Position numbers and translations under genes: made by a program. 64,000 nucleotides of DNA, from positions 168,362 through 232,361 of the forward strand of contig DJQA01000004.1 in assembly GCA_002437495.1 (NCBI GenBank), given 5' to 3'. The notes below the pieces were generated by a model, which was given only the letters and a program-made list of their open reading frames with translations, made no database searches and had not been told where the DNA came from. This document shows, one piece after another, positions 8,276 to 18,197 of the stretch. Position 1 is the stretch's first letter. Each line of letters starts with the position of its first letter. Source of the stretch: Prevotellaceae bacterium UBA6398. GTDB taxonomy: Bacteria > Bacteroidota > Bacteroidia > Bacteroidales > Bacteroidaceae.

Positions 8276-11221
8276 TTATCTTCTTCCGCCCGGTCTTCCG
8301 AAACCGCCCCTTCCCGGTCCGATTCTTCCAGGCCCTCTGCCGGATCCGCCAAACCTCGGGCCGCCTTCATCGCCGCCGGCGTTGTTTTTGCCGCCGAAAA
8401 TGTTGAGCCTGTATATGAAGTTAAGCATTAAGTATGAGTTTATGCTGTTGTTCCAAGAGTCAGAACGCATTTGCGCCGTTATTGAGCGCGACACGTTGCT
8501 TTGGTTGTGGAGTATGTCATAGAATTGCAGAGAAAGGGTTGCTGCATTTCCCTTGAAGAAACTTTGCGCAATTTGTGCGTTCCATATAAGCTCGTTTGTG
8601 TTCATTGAGTTGTCGGCGTAGCCTCTGCGCGAGTTCATTCGTATGTCGGTAGAAAGTTGCATGTTCCATGGCAGTGTAACGTTGAGTTCTCCGCCGTAGT
8701 TGAAGTTCCATGTGTCGAGGTTGGCGTTTGCCTGTAGTTTGTTTTTGGCGTGTTGATAGGTTAGTCCGCCCCTTGCGCCGAATTCGAAAAGCCCTGTGCG
8801 GAAAGTTAGTCGCATGTTTTCGCGCAGTCTGAGGTTCTTTGTGGTGTTTTTGCGGTTTGTGTTGTCGTTGCCGGTGCTTACGTAGCCCACGCTGTTTGAG
8901 TAAGAGTAGCCGGTGAACGAGCCTATTGTCCAGCTCTTGCTTTTGCCGAACGAGGTGTTGAACATAAGATCGCCGTCGGTATTCCAATTTCCGTTTATGT
9001 TTTCGGGGCGTGTTGTTCTTACACCGGTGCTTTCGTCATAGTGCATCGCGTTGCTTATGCTGTTTGATGTTTGGTTGAATGTGAGGCGCGTCATCCAGCC
9101 TGTTTGCGTCTTGATGATGTAGTTGTTGTAGAAAATTTCGAGGTAGTTGTTCCACGATGGTTTCAGACCGGGGTTTCCTTTTGATATGTACAGGGGGTTG
9201 GAGTCGTCGGTAACATCCAGAAGGTTGGTCATCGAGGGTTGCGATGATGAGCCTCGGTAGCGTACGTTCATTTCCGAGGTGTTAGACAGTTTGTATCGCA
9301 GGCGCACGTTCGGCGACACGTTGAATACGTTGCGCGTTACGGTTGTGTCGAGTTTGTCTTTAAGGTATTCCAGCTTTGTTTCCCTTGGTTCAAGGTCAAC
9401 TGCGGCGTGGAATTGCAGGTTCTTTGTATTGTATCTCACGCCAACCGACATTTTGTGTGTGTAGTTCTTGTATGTGGCATATTGGCTGTTTCTCATGTTT
9501 AGCGTCATGCGCAGTGAGTCGGCATCGGTGGGGAGTGTGCCTATAGCGGGTGCGTACATGTCGCGCCAGTCTTGCAGGGAGTCGAGTTGGTAGAGCGAGC
9601 GGTCGGAGTTTGAGTAAGAGTAGCCGTATTCGTAGCTTGCCTGCGCAAAGAGGTTCTTCACTATAGGCTCGCTGTAGCTGAGTCTGCCGCTGACTCCCCA
9701 GTTTTTCGAGGGGTTGTTGCTGTATTGGTTTGTGAATGTGTTGCGATTTGCCGCACTGTTTTGGAAGTAGTTTATGTCGGAGCGCGAGAAGTTTTTGCTT
9801 TTTGAATTGCTCCAGTTTCCCGATGAGCTTATGGATATGTTGCGTCCTTTGCTGTTTAGCCTTCTCACCACCATTGCCCAATAATTTGCCGAGTTGCTTG
9901 AACTGCTGCCTGTGTTTATGCGGTGGTTTGTGTTCACGGCTATGTTTTTAAGCACCGATGCTGTGTCGGAGAACATGGTGCCAAGCGGGTCGGTTATGCC
10001 GCTTATTGCGTAAGGGTCGTTGTTGAATGTTGCTGTGCGACTTTGGCTCCAGCTGTTCGACTCGCTGTATGAGTAGTTGGGCGAGAACATAACGGTGGTG
10101 AGCGAGTCGGGCTTCCACCTAAGCCACATTCCCGTGTTGAAATTCGAAGAGTGGCTGTAGTCGCGGCTGCGGGAGTTGGAATATGAAGATGAGCTTGCGG
10201 AGTTTAGGAATGTTTCGGAGTTTGAGCGCGTTTGGCGGTCGGTTGCGTTGTGGCTCCAACGCAGGTTGCCGTTTATTTCCAGCCGCCCTGCCTCGTCCTC
10301 TTTCTTGCCGTTATCCCATCCTGCATCGAATCCGGCACTTTTGTTGGCGCTCAGTCCGCTGCCTCCGCCGCGTCCCGGACCGAAATGGCGGTCGCCGGTG
10401 TTGTTGGCGTTGCCGAATATTGTCTGGCGGTCGTGGTCGGTGTAGCGGTTAACGAATAAGTCGCCGGTGTATCGGTCTTTGCTTCCGTAGCCGAGCGAGG
10501 CGTTGCTCACCCAGCTTTCTTTGAGTTCTTTTTTCAGACCTATGTCGAGAACGGTTTCCTCGTTGCCGTCGTCAATGCCGGTTTGCTTGGTATAGTCGCT
10601 TTTCTTTTCGTATGATTTAATGTTAGACACAAGTTCGGTGGGCAGGTTTTTCATGGCAATTTTTGTGTCGCCTTTGAAAAAGTCCTTTCCGTTTACGAGT
10701 ATCTGGCTCACGGATTTTCCGTTTATCTTTATGGAGCCGTCATCGTCCACTTCTGCCCCCGGAAGCTGCTCTACGAGGTTTTCGAGCGTGGAGCCCACGG
10801 GAACCCTGTATGCCGAGGCGTTGTATTGGAACGTGTCGGACTTCATTTCCACTTTTGCCGCTTTAACCGTAACAGTGGCTCCTTTAAGGGCTACTTCGCT
10901 TGTGCCGAGCTGTATGGTGCCGAGCCTTGCACGAGGGGTTTTATCGTTTAGTGTTGCGTTGCGGTATTCGGGGTTGAAGCCTATGAATGATACTTTGACT
11001 ATATAGTTTCCTGCTTTTTTCACGCCCAGCGAGAAGTTGCCGTTTTTTTGCGAGCTTACGCCGTTTACGTAGGATGAGTCTTTGTTGAGCAGTTGTATGG
11101 TTGCAAGCTCTATGGGTGTGCCGCCCGCCTTTTGTACAACTTTTCCCGATAAGGTGAATTGTGCCATGACCGCAGCGAACGGCAGGCCGGCAAAAAGGGA
11201 CAACGTTAGTAGTTTCTTCAT
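8276..11221 (-). CDS. Outer-membrane beta-barrel protein with CarboxypepD_reg-like N-terminus
   Basis: The 981-residue protein starts with a signal peptide (MKKLLTLSLFAGLPFAAVMAQ). A carboxypeptidase regulatory-like beta-sandwich follows (about residues 22-110, FTLSGKVVQKAGG), then a plug-like segment (VPVGSTLENLVEQLPG, INGKSVSQILVNGKDFF). A long Ser/Asn/Tyr-rich barrel of the outer-membrane beta-barrel 3 type comes next, and the C-terminus is Gly/Pro/Arg-rich. It is related to TonB-dependent receptors, but no TonB box was identified and no SusD partner is adjacent, so its substrate is unknown. It stands alone, between a terminator and an R element. Confidence 0.85.
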   Translation of the reverse strand: MKKLLTLSLFAGLPFAAVMAQFTLSGKVVQKAGGTPIELATIQLLNKDSSYVNGVSSQKNGNFSLGVKKAGNYIVKVSFIGFNPEYRNATLNDKTPRARLGTIQLGTSEVALKGATVTVKAAKVEMKSDTFQYNASAYRVPVGSTLENLVEQLPGAEVDDDGSIKINGKSVSQILVNGKDFFKGDTKIAMKNLPTELVSNIKSYEKKSDYTKQTGIDDGNEETVLDIGLKKELKESWVSNASLGYGSKDRYTGDLFVNRYTDHDRQTIFGNANNTGDRHFGPGRGGGSGLSANKSAGFDAGWDNGKKEDEAGRLEINGNLRWSHNATDRQTRSNSETFLNSASSSSYSNSRSRDYSHSSNFNTGMWLRWKPDSLTTVMFSPNYSYSESNSWSQSRTATFNNDPYAISGITDPLGTMFSDTASVLKNIAVNTNHRINTGSSSSNSANYWAMVVRRLNSKGRNISISSSGNWSNSKSKNFSRSDINYFQNSAANRNTFTNQYSNNPSKNWGVSGRLSYSEPIVKNLFAQASYEYGYSYSNSDRSLYQLDSLQDWRDMYAPAIGTLPTDADSLRMTLNMRNSQYATYKNYTHKMSVGVRYNTKNLQFHAAVDLEPRETKLEYLKDKLDTTVTRNVFNVSPNVRLRYKLSNTSEMNVRYRGSSSQPSMTNLLDVTDDSNPLYISKGNPGLKPSWNNYLEIFYNNYIIKTQTGWMTRLTFNQTSNSISNAMHYDESTGVRTTRPENINGNWNTDGDLMFNTSFGKSKSWTIGSFTGYSYSNSVGYVSTGNDNTNRKNTTKNLRLRENMRLTFRTGLFEFGARGGLTYQHAKNKLQANANLDTWNFNYGGELNVTLPWNMQLSTDIRMNSRRGYADNSMNTNELIWNAQIAQSFFKGNAATLSLQFYDILHNQSNVSRSITAQMRSDSWNNSINSYLMLNFIYRLNIFGGKNNAGGDEGGPRFGGSGRGPGRIGPGRGGFGRPGGRR

Positions 11222-11481
11222 GTGATTATATGTTTATTGCGTGATAAGAGGGCTTTCCACCGAATTTGGGACTGTCATTATTTTGACGGCGCAGGCGCGG
11301 GAAAGTTTAACCATTGAGGTTATTTTTGTATGCCGGGCTGTTTTTGCGGTTTTTTTCGTGGTGCGGCATGGTGTTGCGGTAGCATTTGCGCAGGTTTTTG
11401 CAATTACCTGGTTCACAGTTATTTGGTTTGATTTCGTTATGTTTTTGTATGTTGTTGTTTTGCAGAGCGTTGAAGTGGGCG

Positions 11482-11561
11482 AAAAAATGTCTGATGTGGT
11501 TTTTTCTATGTCTGATGTAGTTTTTTCTACATAGGACATTGTTTTTCCAATGTCCCATGCT
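11482..11561 (-). repeat. R element copy R3 (80 bp, four units)
   Basis: This copy reads on the minus strand, in the direction of both flanking genes, and lies 3' of rodA and 5' of the barrel gene. Units 1 and 2 pair (CAGCATGGGACATTG with CAATGTCCTATGTAG). The inner pair is T-A here where R1 has A-T, which is a compensatory change. Unit 3 is flipped relative to R1, so units 3 and 4 point the same way and do not pair. The element ends in T6. The 393-bp gap 11222-11614 contains nothing else recognised. Confidence 0.88.
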
Positions 11562-11614
11562 GTTTCAGTTTGGCGGCATGTTGCATGATTTTTTTTCGTT
11601 TTTTTTCGGAGTTG

Positions 11615-13075
11615 TCATGTTTTTCTTGCCGCGTCTATGCGCAGGAAAATGAACAGTAATATTGTGAAGCCCCAAAGCGACGAGCCGCCGTAACTGAAGA
11701 ACGGCAGTGGTATGCCTATAACCGGGGTCAGGCCTATTACCATGCCCACGTTAATGAACACGTGGAATAAGAATATGCTCATAACGCAATATCCGAATAT
11801 TCGCCCGAAAGCGAAGCTTTGGCGTTCGGCAAGCACTATCAGCCGCAATATGAGTGCGAGGTAGAGTGTTAGCACCACGGTTGCGCCCAGGAAGCCTTTT
11901 TCCTCGCCTATGGTGCAGAAAATGAAGTCGGTGTCCTGTTCTGGCACATATTTCAGCTTTGTTTGTGTGCCGTTAAGGAAGCCTTTGCCCAGCATGCCGC
12001 CCGAGCCTATTGCTATCTTGCTTTGGTTTACGTTGTATCCCGCCCCGCTAAGGTCCTGCTCTATGCCGAGAAGCACTTTGACGCGCTGCTGCTGGTGGGG
12101 TTCGAGCATGTTGTTCATAACGTAGTCGGTCGAGAAGAAAAATGCCAGCGAGGCTCCGGCAAACAGGGCAATGTACAGAAATTTAGCGCGTTTGTGTGCG
12201 GCAGCCTGCACGAGCAGGTAAATTATCACGGCGGCTATCACTGCGAGTATGGCGTAGCCCACGTTGAACGGTATAACAAAGCGCGAGAACAGATAGCTCA
12301 GCAGTATTGCTCCGCCACCCAAGCCGCCGGCCCTAAGCACGTGGGCATGGTTTGTTGAGAATACGTATGTCATGGCCGATGTGAAAAGCCATATCATCAA
12401 CAGCACCGAGAATTCGCTTACCGAGGTGTGTGTGCCGTTTACGAGAATGTCGTTGAATTTAAGGCCCACCACAAAATAGGCCACGGCGGCGAATCCTGCG
12501 AATAGTATGCTGCCGTTCATTCCCTCGCGGTAGAGCACCAGAAAGAACGCCGTGTACACGAGAGCCGAGCCGGTTTCGCGCTGCATTACTATAAGTGCCA
12601 TAGGCAGCAGTATCAGCCCCAGGGTGGCGGCAAATGTCTTTGGACGGTGTATGTCGTAGCCGTAATGCCCCATGAACTTGGCGAGGGCGAGTGCCGTGGC
12701 GCATTTGGCGAATTCAGCGGGCTGTATGCTAAGGCTGCCGAGTTTAATCCACGAGTATGAGCCCTTTATGTCTGTGGCAATGAAAGGGGTTACGAGCAGC
12801 AGCCCCATGAAGGCTATATATATAACGTAGGCAAAGGTGTCGAACACTTTGTCGTCGAGCATTAGTATCACGAAAGCCACAAGCAGTGAGCAGCCTATCC
12901 ATATAAGCTGCTTTCCCGAGCGCAGGGCGGGGTTGAAAAAGTCGGGCTGACCGTATTCGTAGCTTGCGCCGCATACGCTGAACCACCCCATTATGATAAG
13001 AGCGGTGAATATTGCAATTGTAACCCAGTCGAGCTGTCTGAGCAGCGATGGCTGCTTAACGTTCTCTGTTTCCAT
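11615..13075 (-). CDS. rodA: Peptidoglycan glycosyltransferase RodA
   Basis: This 486-residue SEDS-family membrane protein polymerises glycan strands during cell elongation. It has about 10-12 transmembrane segments. Family motifs include IKLGSLSIQPAEFAK, the late periplasmic region DTDFIFCTIGEEKG, and the terminal IGIPLPFFSYGGSSLWGF. It is longer than the roughly 370 residues of E. coli RodA because of an expanded central region, as is usual in Bacteroidetes. Its start overlaps the end of the PBP2 gene by 20 bp, so the pair are translated together, as expected for a synthase complex. Confidence 0.94.
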   Translation of the reverse strand: METENVKQPSLLRQLDWVTIAIFTALIIMGWFSVCGASYEYGQPDFFNPALRSGKQLIWIGCSLLVAFVILMLDDKVFDTFAYVIYIAFMGLLLVTPFIATDIKGSYSWIKLGSLSIQPAEFAKCATALALAKFMGHYGYDIHRPKTFAATLGLILLPMALIVMQRETGSALVYTAFFLVLYREGMNGSILFAGFAAVAYFVVGLKFNDILVNGTHTSVSEFSVLLMIWLFTSAMTYVFSTNHAHVLRAGGLGGGAILLSYLFSRFVIPFNVGYAILAVIAAVIIYLLVQAAAHKRAKFLYIALFAGASLAFFFSTDYVMNNMLEPHQQQRVKVLLGIEQDLSGAGYNVNQSKIAIGSGGMLGKGFLNGTQTKLKYVPEQDTDFIFCTIGEEKGFLGATVVLTLYLALILRLIVLAERQSFAFGRIFGYCVMSIFLFHVFINVGMVIGLTPVIGIPLPFFSYGGSSLWGFTILLFIFLRIDAARKT

Positions 13076-14900
13076 AGAAAAGGTGCTTGTGCTGGAACTC
13101 GTTGGCCACAGCCTGCCCGCGTGGCGAGAGTTTTCCGTTTAGGTATTGTTCTATCATTACCGCTCCTATCGGTACACCGAAGTGCGCCCCGAAGCCGCCG
13201 TTTTCCACATAAACGGCAATGGCTATCTTGGGGTTGTTCATTGGGGCGAAGCCTATGAACGCCGAGTGGTCCTGTCCGCGGTTTTGCGCCGTGCCGGTTT
13301 TTCCGCACACTTCAATTCCGGGCAGGTTTGCTGCGGTGCATGTGCCGCCAAGCACGGCCTTGCGCATGCCCGCCACAACATAGTTGTAGAAACGCCGCTC
13401 CACCATTGTGTATCGCTTGGTGTGGTATAGGCTGTTTATGTGCCCGCCCTCCACACGGCTCACAATGTGTGGGGTTATGAAGTATCCCCTGTTGGCAATA
13501 GTGGCGGCAAGGTTGGCTATCTGTAGCGGTGTGGCGTTGACCTCGCCCTGTCCGATGGCATCGCTTATTATTGTAACGCCGTTCCAGCGTTTGTGGTAAT
13601 GCTTGTCGTAGTATTCTGAGTTGGGTATCATTCCGCGCCTTTCGCCCGGCATGTCAACTCCGAGCTTGTATCCGTAGCCCATCGATACCATGTAGTCTTT
13701 CCAACGTGTGAAGGCCTCGCTTGTGCTGCGGTATTTGCTGCGGTTTTTCATCATGTAGTAGAATCCCCACGAGAAGTATGCGTTGCACGATGTGGCTATT
13801 GCCGGTATGAGAGACAGTGGCGAGGCGTGGCTGTGGCATGCCTGGTGGAAGCGGCCTATGGTGAGCCCGTGGTGGCAGGCGAACATTGTTCCCGGACCGA
13901 TAATGCCTTCCTGCAAGAATGTAAGGGCCTGGGTGGGCTTGAATGTGGACCCCGGCGGATATTGACCGCTGATGGCACGGTTAAGCAGCGGCTTGCGCGG
14001 GTTGAGCTGCAACATTTTTTGATTTTTGCCCCGCTGGCGGCCTATGAGCAGCCGCGGATCGTATGACGGTGATGACACCATACATAGGATTTCGCCGGTT
14101 TTAGGTTCTATGGCCACGATGCTGCCTATTTTCCCCTCCATGATTCTTTCGCCGAGGGCCTGAAGGTCGGCATCTATGCTTAACTTCAGATTTTTGCCCG
14201 GCAGCGGGCGACGGTCGAACTTGCCGCCCTGATACCGCCCCTTTATCCTGCCGTGAACATCGCGCAGAAATATCTCCATGCCTTTCTCGCCGCGCAGCTG
14301 GTCTTCATACGAACGCTCCACGCCTATTTTGCCAATGTAGTCTCCGGGTTGGTAGTAAGGGTTTTCGTCTATGTCGTTTTGCGAAACCTCACCCACATCT
14401 CCAAGTATGTGTGCTCCTATTCCGTAAACGTAACGGCGTATGCTGCGCCGTTCCACCGAAAAGCCGCGAAACCTGAAAAGCTGCTCCTCTATGCGCGAAA
14501 ATTCTTTAGCAGGTATCTGACTTAGAAAAACCTGTGGGGTGTGGCGCGAGTATCCGGGATTTTTCTTGCTGTCTTTTATTTCGAGCATCCTTTTTATATA
14601 GAAAGCCTTTGTTATCCCTATTGCGTGGCAGAACGCAAGGGTGTCTATGCCGTGCTGTTCGTTCATCACCACCATAAGGTTGTAGGCGGGTTCGTTGTAC
14701 ACCAGCAACTTGCCCTTGCGGTCGGTTATCAGCCCGCGCGAGGGGTATTGTATTTTTTTCAGAAATGCGTTTGAGTCGGCGTTTCTCTTGTAGTCGTCGC
14801 TCATTATCTGGAGCGCAAACAGCCTTGCGAGGTAAACAATTACTATAATCACGGCTATTCCGCCGATTACAAACTTGCGGTTTTCGAGATTTGTGCTCAT
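13056..14900 (-). CDS. mrdA: Penicillin-binding protein 2 (elongation transpeptidase)
   Basis: The 614-residue class B PBP cross-links peptidoglycan with RodA in the elongasome. An N-terminal transmembrane anchor (about residues 9-30) precedes the dimerisation domain and the transpeptidase domain. The catalytic set is visible: SxxK as STFK with Ser318, SxN as SCN, and KTG at Lys534. The start overlaps mreD by 4 bp, and the end overlaps rodA by 20 bp. The length is normal for PBP2. Confidence 0.95.
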   Translation of the reverse strand: MSTNLENRKFVIGGIAVIIVIVYLARLFALQIMSDDYKRNADSNAFLKKIQYPSRGLITDRKGKLLVYNEPAYNLMVVMNEQHGIDTLAFCHAIGITKAFYIKRMLEIKDSKKNPGYSRHTPQVFLSQIPAKEFSRIEEQLFRFRGFSVERRSIRRYVYGIGAHILGDVGEVSQNDIDENPYYQPGDYIGKIGVERSYEDQLRGEKGMEIFLRDVHGRIKGRYQGGKFDRRPLPGKNLKLSIDADLQALGERIMEGKIGSIVAIEPKTGEILCMVSSPSYDPRLLIGRQRGKNQKMLQLNPRKPLLNRAISGQYPPGSTFKPTQALTFLQEGIIGPGTMFACHHGLTIGRFHQACHSHASPLSLIPAIATSCNAYFSWGFYYMMKNRSKYRSTSEAFTRWKDYMVSMGYGYKLGVDMPGERRGMIPNSEYYDKHYHKRWNGVTIISDAIGQGEVNATPLQIANLAATIANRGYFITPHIVSRVEGGHINSLYHTKRYTMVERRFYNYVVAGMRKAVLGGTCTAANLPGIEVCGKTGTAQNRGQDHSAFIGFAPMNNPKIAIAVYVENGGFGAHFGVPIGAVMIEQYLNGKLSPRGQAVANEFQHKHLFYGNRER

Positions 14901-15418
14901 TCGGCTTTCCTGTTTCCGCTTATCCTAACGCTCTCTATGGCTGCGATAATCAGTATTGTAAGCAGCGAGCTGCTGCCGGCATTCACCAGCATCTCCTGCC
15001 AGCTGAACAATGAGAAAGTTTCGAGCAAGTGGAACAGCGCCTCGCAAAACACCACCGCCAGCGACACATATCTTATATATGCTCCCCAACCCATTGTCTT
15101 GGCTGATGGTATTGGAATTTCGTCATCGGTTTCTGTAGTGGAGTTTATTTTAAGAAGCCACGGTTGTATCATTGCTGTTGCCGTGAGCGAGAAAGCCGCC
15201 ACGCCTGGCGTGTTGGTGAATGTGTCGGCTGCGATACCGAGCGCAAAGCTCCATAGCAGCATGCCGCTGCGCGGGGTGTTGCCCGGGAAGAGCAGCACAA
15301 AGTAAACCGCCACAAAGGGAGTGGCGTGCCCGAAGATGTGAACGTGGTCGAACACCAGCACCTGCAGGGCGAGAATTAATAAAAACCAACCAAATTGTTT
15401 GAAGAAAGCGTTTACCAT
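14897..15418 (-). CDS. mreD: Rod shape-determining protein MreD
   Basis: This 173-residue hydrophobic protein with about five transmembrane segments sits between mreC and PBP2, the conserved position of mreD. Sequence conservation in this family is low, so the call rests on size, hydrophobicity and position. Only 11 bp separate it from mreC. Confidence 0.85.
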   Translation of the reverse strand: MVNAFFKQFGWFLLILALQVLVFDHVHIFGHATPFVAVYFVLLFPGNTPRSGMLLWSFALGIAADTFTNTPGVAAFSLTATAMIQPWLLKINSTTETDDEIPIPSAKTMGWGAYIRYVSLAVVFCEALFHLLETFSLFSWQEMLVNAGSSSLLTILIIAAIESVRISGNRKAE

Positions 15419-15429
15419 ATCCGGCTATT

Positions 15430-16290
15430 TTATTCCTGTGGCTGTTCCATTTCCTTGGCGTGCGTTATCAGGCTGTCAACCTCCGCCTTTATGGGGCTTG
15501 CTATCACGCATACATCACGTAGGTCGGCGAAGTCGGTGGCGAGGTTCACCTTTACCTGATATGAAAGCCCATCGCGAGAGTTGCCTATCGCAATTACCCT
15601 TCCTACAAAAAGCCCGGGGGGAAATATTGCCGAATTGCCGCTTGTCTCGACATAGTCGCCAACTTTGAAACGTGCGTATCGCGGCACATCGCTCAGGCAT
15701 GCTATAAGCGGGTTGCCTCCCTCCCAACCCAGGTATCCGAAAAAGCGGTGCCCGCGAATTCTGCAGCTTATGCTCGACTTTCTGTTAAGCACAGGCATTA
15801 CCAGACTGTAGTTGCGGCTTGTAAGGAACACAATGCCCACAATTCCGCCGCCGCTTACCACACCCATGTCGGGGCGTACTCCGGAGGCTTCGCCCTTGTC
15901 TATTACTATGAAGTTGTTGTCCTTGTTAATGCTGTTCGATGTAACTTGTGCGGGTATAAGTTTGTAGTCTTTCAGCAGTTCGCGTTGTTTTTTATCGAGC
16001 CATAGGGAGTCTGCGCCTTGCCTGGCCAGGATGTCGCGCAGTTGGTTCACCTGCCTTTGCAGCATTATGTTCCTTGATGTTAGGTCGCTGTTTATTTTGC
16101 CGAGGTTTATGTATGAAACTGCATCGGCGTATTTTTTGTCGATGGCGGCAGTCAGCTCATTTGCCGATGTGAACCACACGCTGGCTTGGTAGTCGTTGAA
16201 GCGGAACAGCATTGCAAGCGCCGCGCTTTCGAGAAGCACGAACACCACCCAGTGGAAATGGTTTTTTATGAATTCTATCAGATTGTGCAT
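15430..16290 (-). CDS. mreC: Rod shape-determining protein MreC
   Basis: The 286-residue protein has one N-terminal transmembrane segment (about residues 13-30) and a coiled-coil stretch (about 60-110, NLGKINSDLTSRNIMLQRQVNQ). A beta-rich periplasmic domain follows, with the family sequence MGVVSGGGIVGIVF and the GDYVETSG motif. MreC links MreB filaments to the peptidoglycan synthases. It is followed closely by mreD and preceded by mreB after a 140-bp gap with no separate gene. Confidence 0.92.
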   Translation of the reverse strand: MHNLIEFIKNHFHWVVFVLLESAALAMLFRFNDYQASVWFTSANELTAAIDKKYADAVSYINLGKINSDLTSRNIMLQRQVNQLRDILARQGADSLWLDKKQRELLKDYKLIPAQVTSNSINKDNNFIVIDKGEASGVRPDMGVVSGGGIVGIVFLTSRNYSLVMPVLNRKSSISCRIRGHRFFGYLGWEGGNPLIACLSDVPRYARFKVGDYVETSGNSAIFPPGLFVGRVIAIGNSRDGLSYQVKVNLATDFADLRDVCVIASPIKAEVDSLITHAKEMEQPQE

Positions 16291-16430
16291 TGGCCTGTTT
16301 CGTGATTTCGGCGGGCCGTGGTCTTTGCCGTGTGCGCCCTATTGGCGAAAATGGTTAGAAGAGTGCCGCCGCCGTTCGCTCTCTAACCATTGTTGCATTT
16401 GTTGTGTGGGGCCTGTGCCGCCACTTTTTC

Positions 16431-17492
16431 TCATCTCATAAGGAATGAGTAGCGGTTCACGTTCTTCAGTGCCACACCTGTGCCTTTTGCCACGCAAAGC
16501 AGCGGGTCTTTCGCTACATGGAAAGGTATGCTTAGCTTGTCGGTGAGGCGTTTGTCGAGTCCGCGTAGTAGTGCGCCGCCGCCTGTGAGGTATATGCCGT
16601 TGTGCACAATGTCGGCGTAGAGTTCGGGCGGTGTTTTTTCGAGTGCGTTGAGTACGGCGGTTTCGATGCTTGCCACGGTTTTTTCCAGGCAGTGGGCGAT
16701 TTCCTGATAGCAAACCGGCACTTCCATCGGTAGGGCGGTTATTCTGTTTGGGCCGTGTACCACATAGTCTTCCGGCCCCTGGTCGCCAAGGTCGGTTAGT
16801 GCGCTGCCCACATGTATCTTTATTCTTTCGGCCATGCGTTCGCTCACTTTCACGTTGTGCTGCCGTGCCATGTATTCCTGTATTTCCTTGTTGAAGTCGT
16901 CGCCGGCTATCTTTATGGAGTTGTTCGACACTATGCCGCCCAGTGATATTACCGCTATTTCGGTTGTGCCGCCGCCTATGTCTACAATCATGTTTCCCTC
17001 GGGGGCTTCCACGTTAAGGCAGTCTTTGGGGTCTGCTCCGGCCTCAAGTTGTTCTTCGCCAATTCCTATAGCAGCCGCCATTGGCTCGAAAATAAGGTAA
17101 ACATCGCGTCCTCCGGCGTGCTCTGCGCTGTCGCGCACGGCGCGCAGTTCCACTTCGGTTGAACCCGACGGCACTCCTATTACCATTCTTAGCGACGGGG
17201 TGAATAGGTGGTTGCGCTTTTGGGCGTTCTTTATAAGCCCGCGCATCATCTGCTCGCAGGCGTAGAAGTCGGCAATCACGCCATCTCGCAGGGGGCGTAT
17301 CACACGGTAGTTGTCGTTTGTTTTTTCATACATCAACTTTGCCTCCTCGCCCACTTTAACCATTTTGTTGGTGTTGCGGTCAAGGGCTACAATGGAAGGC
17401 TCGTTAACCACAATTTCATCGTTGCAGATGATTATTGTGTTGGCTGTTCCGAGGTCCATGGCAAGTTCCTGGGTGAATGAAAAGAATCCCAT
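16431..17492 (-). CDS. mreB: Actin-like rod shape protein MreB
   Basis: The 353-residue actin homologue forms membrane-associated filaments that direct cell elongation. ATP-binding motifs are intact: phosphate-1 DLGTANT (residues 12-18), phosphate-2 IVDIGGGTTEIAVIS, and the adenosine motif IYLTGGGALLRGL. The N-terminal MGFFSFTQELAMD resembles the short membrane-associating start of other MreB proteins. It lies 48 bp after the purH stop, within the elongation operon. Confidence 0.96.
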   Translation of the reverse strand: MGFFSFTQELAMDLGTANTIIICNDEIVVNEPSIVALDRNTNKMVKVGEEAKLMYEKTNDNYRVIRPLRDGVIADFYACEQMMRGLIKNAQKRNHLFTPSLRMVIGVPSGSTEVELRAVRDSAEHAGGRDVYLIFEPMAAAIGIGEEQLEAGADPKDCLNVEAPEGNMIVDIGGGTTEIAVISLGGIVSNNSIKIAGDDFNKEIQEYMARQHNVKVSERMAERIKIHVGSALTDLGDQGPEDYVVHGPNRITALPMEVPVCYQEIAHCLEKTVASIETAVLNALEKTPPELYADIVHNGIYLTGGGALLRGLDKRLTDKLSIPFHVAKDPLLCVAKGTGVALKNVNRYSFLMR

Positions 17493-17540
17493 TTGTGTAT
17501 TGTTTGTTTTATGCCTTGTTTGTGGAGAATGCGGTTTGGT

Positions 17541-18140
17541 TTATTTGCCTTTTGCAAAATATGAGTGTATTGCCGTGTCGTAGTGGCTGCTTGTGGCGAA
17601 TGCGCGTTCGGCGAAGTGGCGGCGGTCTTCAATGTCTGAGTTTGCGCCCTTGGTGTTGAGCATTTCGAGAAGGTCGGCATATTCGGCCTTTGAGGGTACT
17701 ATCACAACGTCTTTGAAGTTCTTGGCTCCTGCGCGTATGAGCGATATGCCGCCAATGTCTATTTTCTCTATGATTTCTGCTTCCGAAGCCCCGCTTTTCA
17801 CGGTTTCCTCAAAGGGGTAGAGGTCAACCACCACGAGGTCGATAGAGGGGATTTCGTATTGCGCCATTTCCTTTATGTCGCCGTTGTTATCGCGGCGTGC
17901 CAGTATGCCTCCGAATATTTTGGGGTGCAGCGTTTTTACGCGTCCGCCGAGAATGGAGGGGTAGGTTGTAATTTCCTCGACTGTTGTGCATGGGTAGCCC
18001 AGTTCTTCGATAAACTTATGGGTTCCGCCGGTGGAGAGTAGTTTTACACCCTCTTCATGCAGTTTTTTAAGGATTTCTTCGAGTCCGTCTTTGTGGAAAA
18101 CGGAAATCAGCGCGGTTTTAATAGCTTTTCTTTCTGCCAT
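17541..18140 (-). CDS. purH: Single-domain IMP cyclohydrolase (N-terminal half of PurH)
   Basis: The 199-residue protein covers only the MGS-like IMP cyclohydrolase domain of PurH, which closes FAICAR to IMP in the last step of purine synthesis. Family motifs are intact: STGGTHKFIEELG, TYPSILGGRVKTLHPKIFGGIL, DLVVVDLYPFE and IEKIDIGGISLIRAGAKNFKDV. It stops cleanly after SSHYDTAIHSYFAKGK, where bifunctional PurH proteins of about 500 residues continue into the AICAR transformylase domain. The next gene starts 48 bp later and no transformylase remnant is present. Either the two halves are separate genes in this organism or the second half is lost; the clean end favours a stable split. Confidence 0.9.
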   Translation of the reverse strand: MAERKAIKTALISVFHKDGLEEILKKLHEEGVKLLSTGGTHKFIEELGYPCTTVEEITTYPSILGGRVKTLHPKIFGGILARRDNNGDIKEMAQYEIPSIDLVVVDLYPFEETVKSGASEAEIIEKIDIGGISLIRAGAKNFKDVVIVPSKAEYADLLEMLNTKGANSDIEDRRHFAERAFATSSHYDTAIHSYFAKGK

Positions 18141-18197
18141 GGATTATAGTTTGTTACGGTCTCGGCGACCATACTTTCTTGTTAATATGTATATACT

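Noticed and set aside
8276..11221. Barrel protein as a SusC-type transporter
   Set aside because: No SusD gene follows, no TonB box was seen, and the sequence fits the outer-membrane beta-barrel 3 group better.
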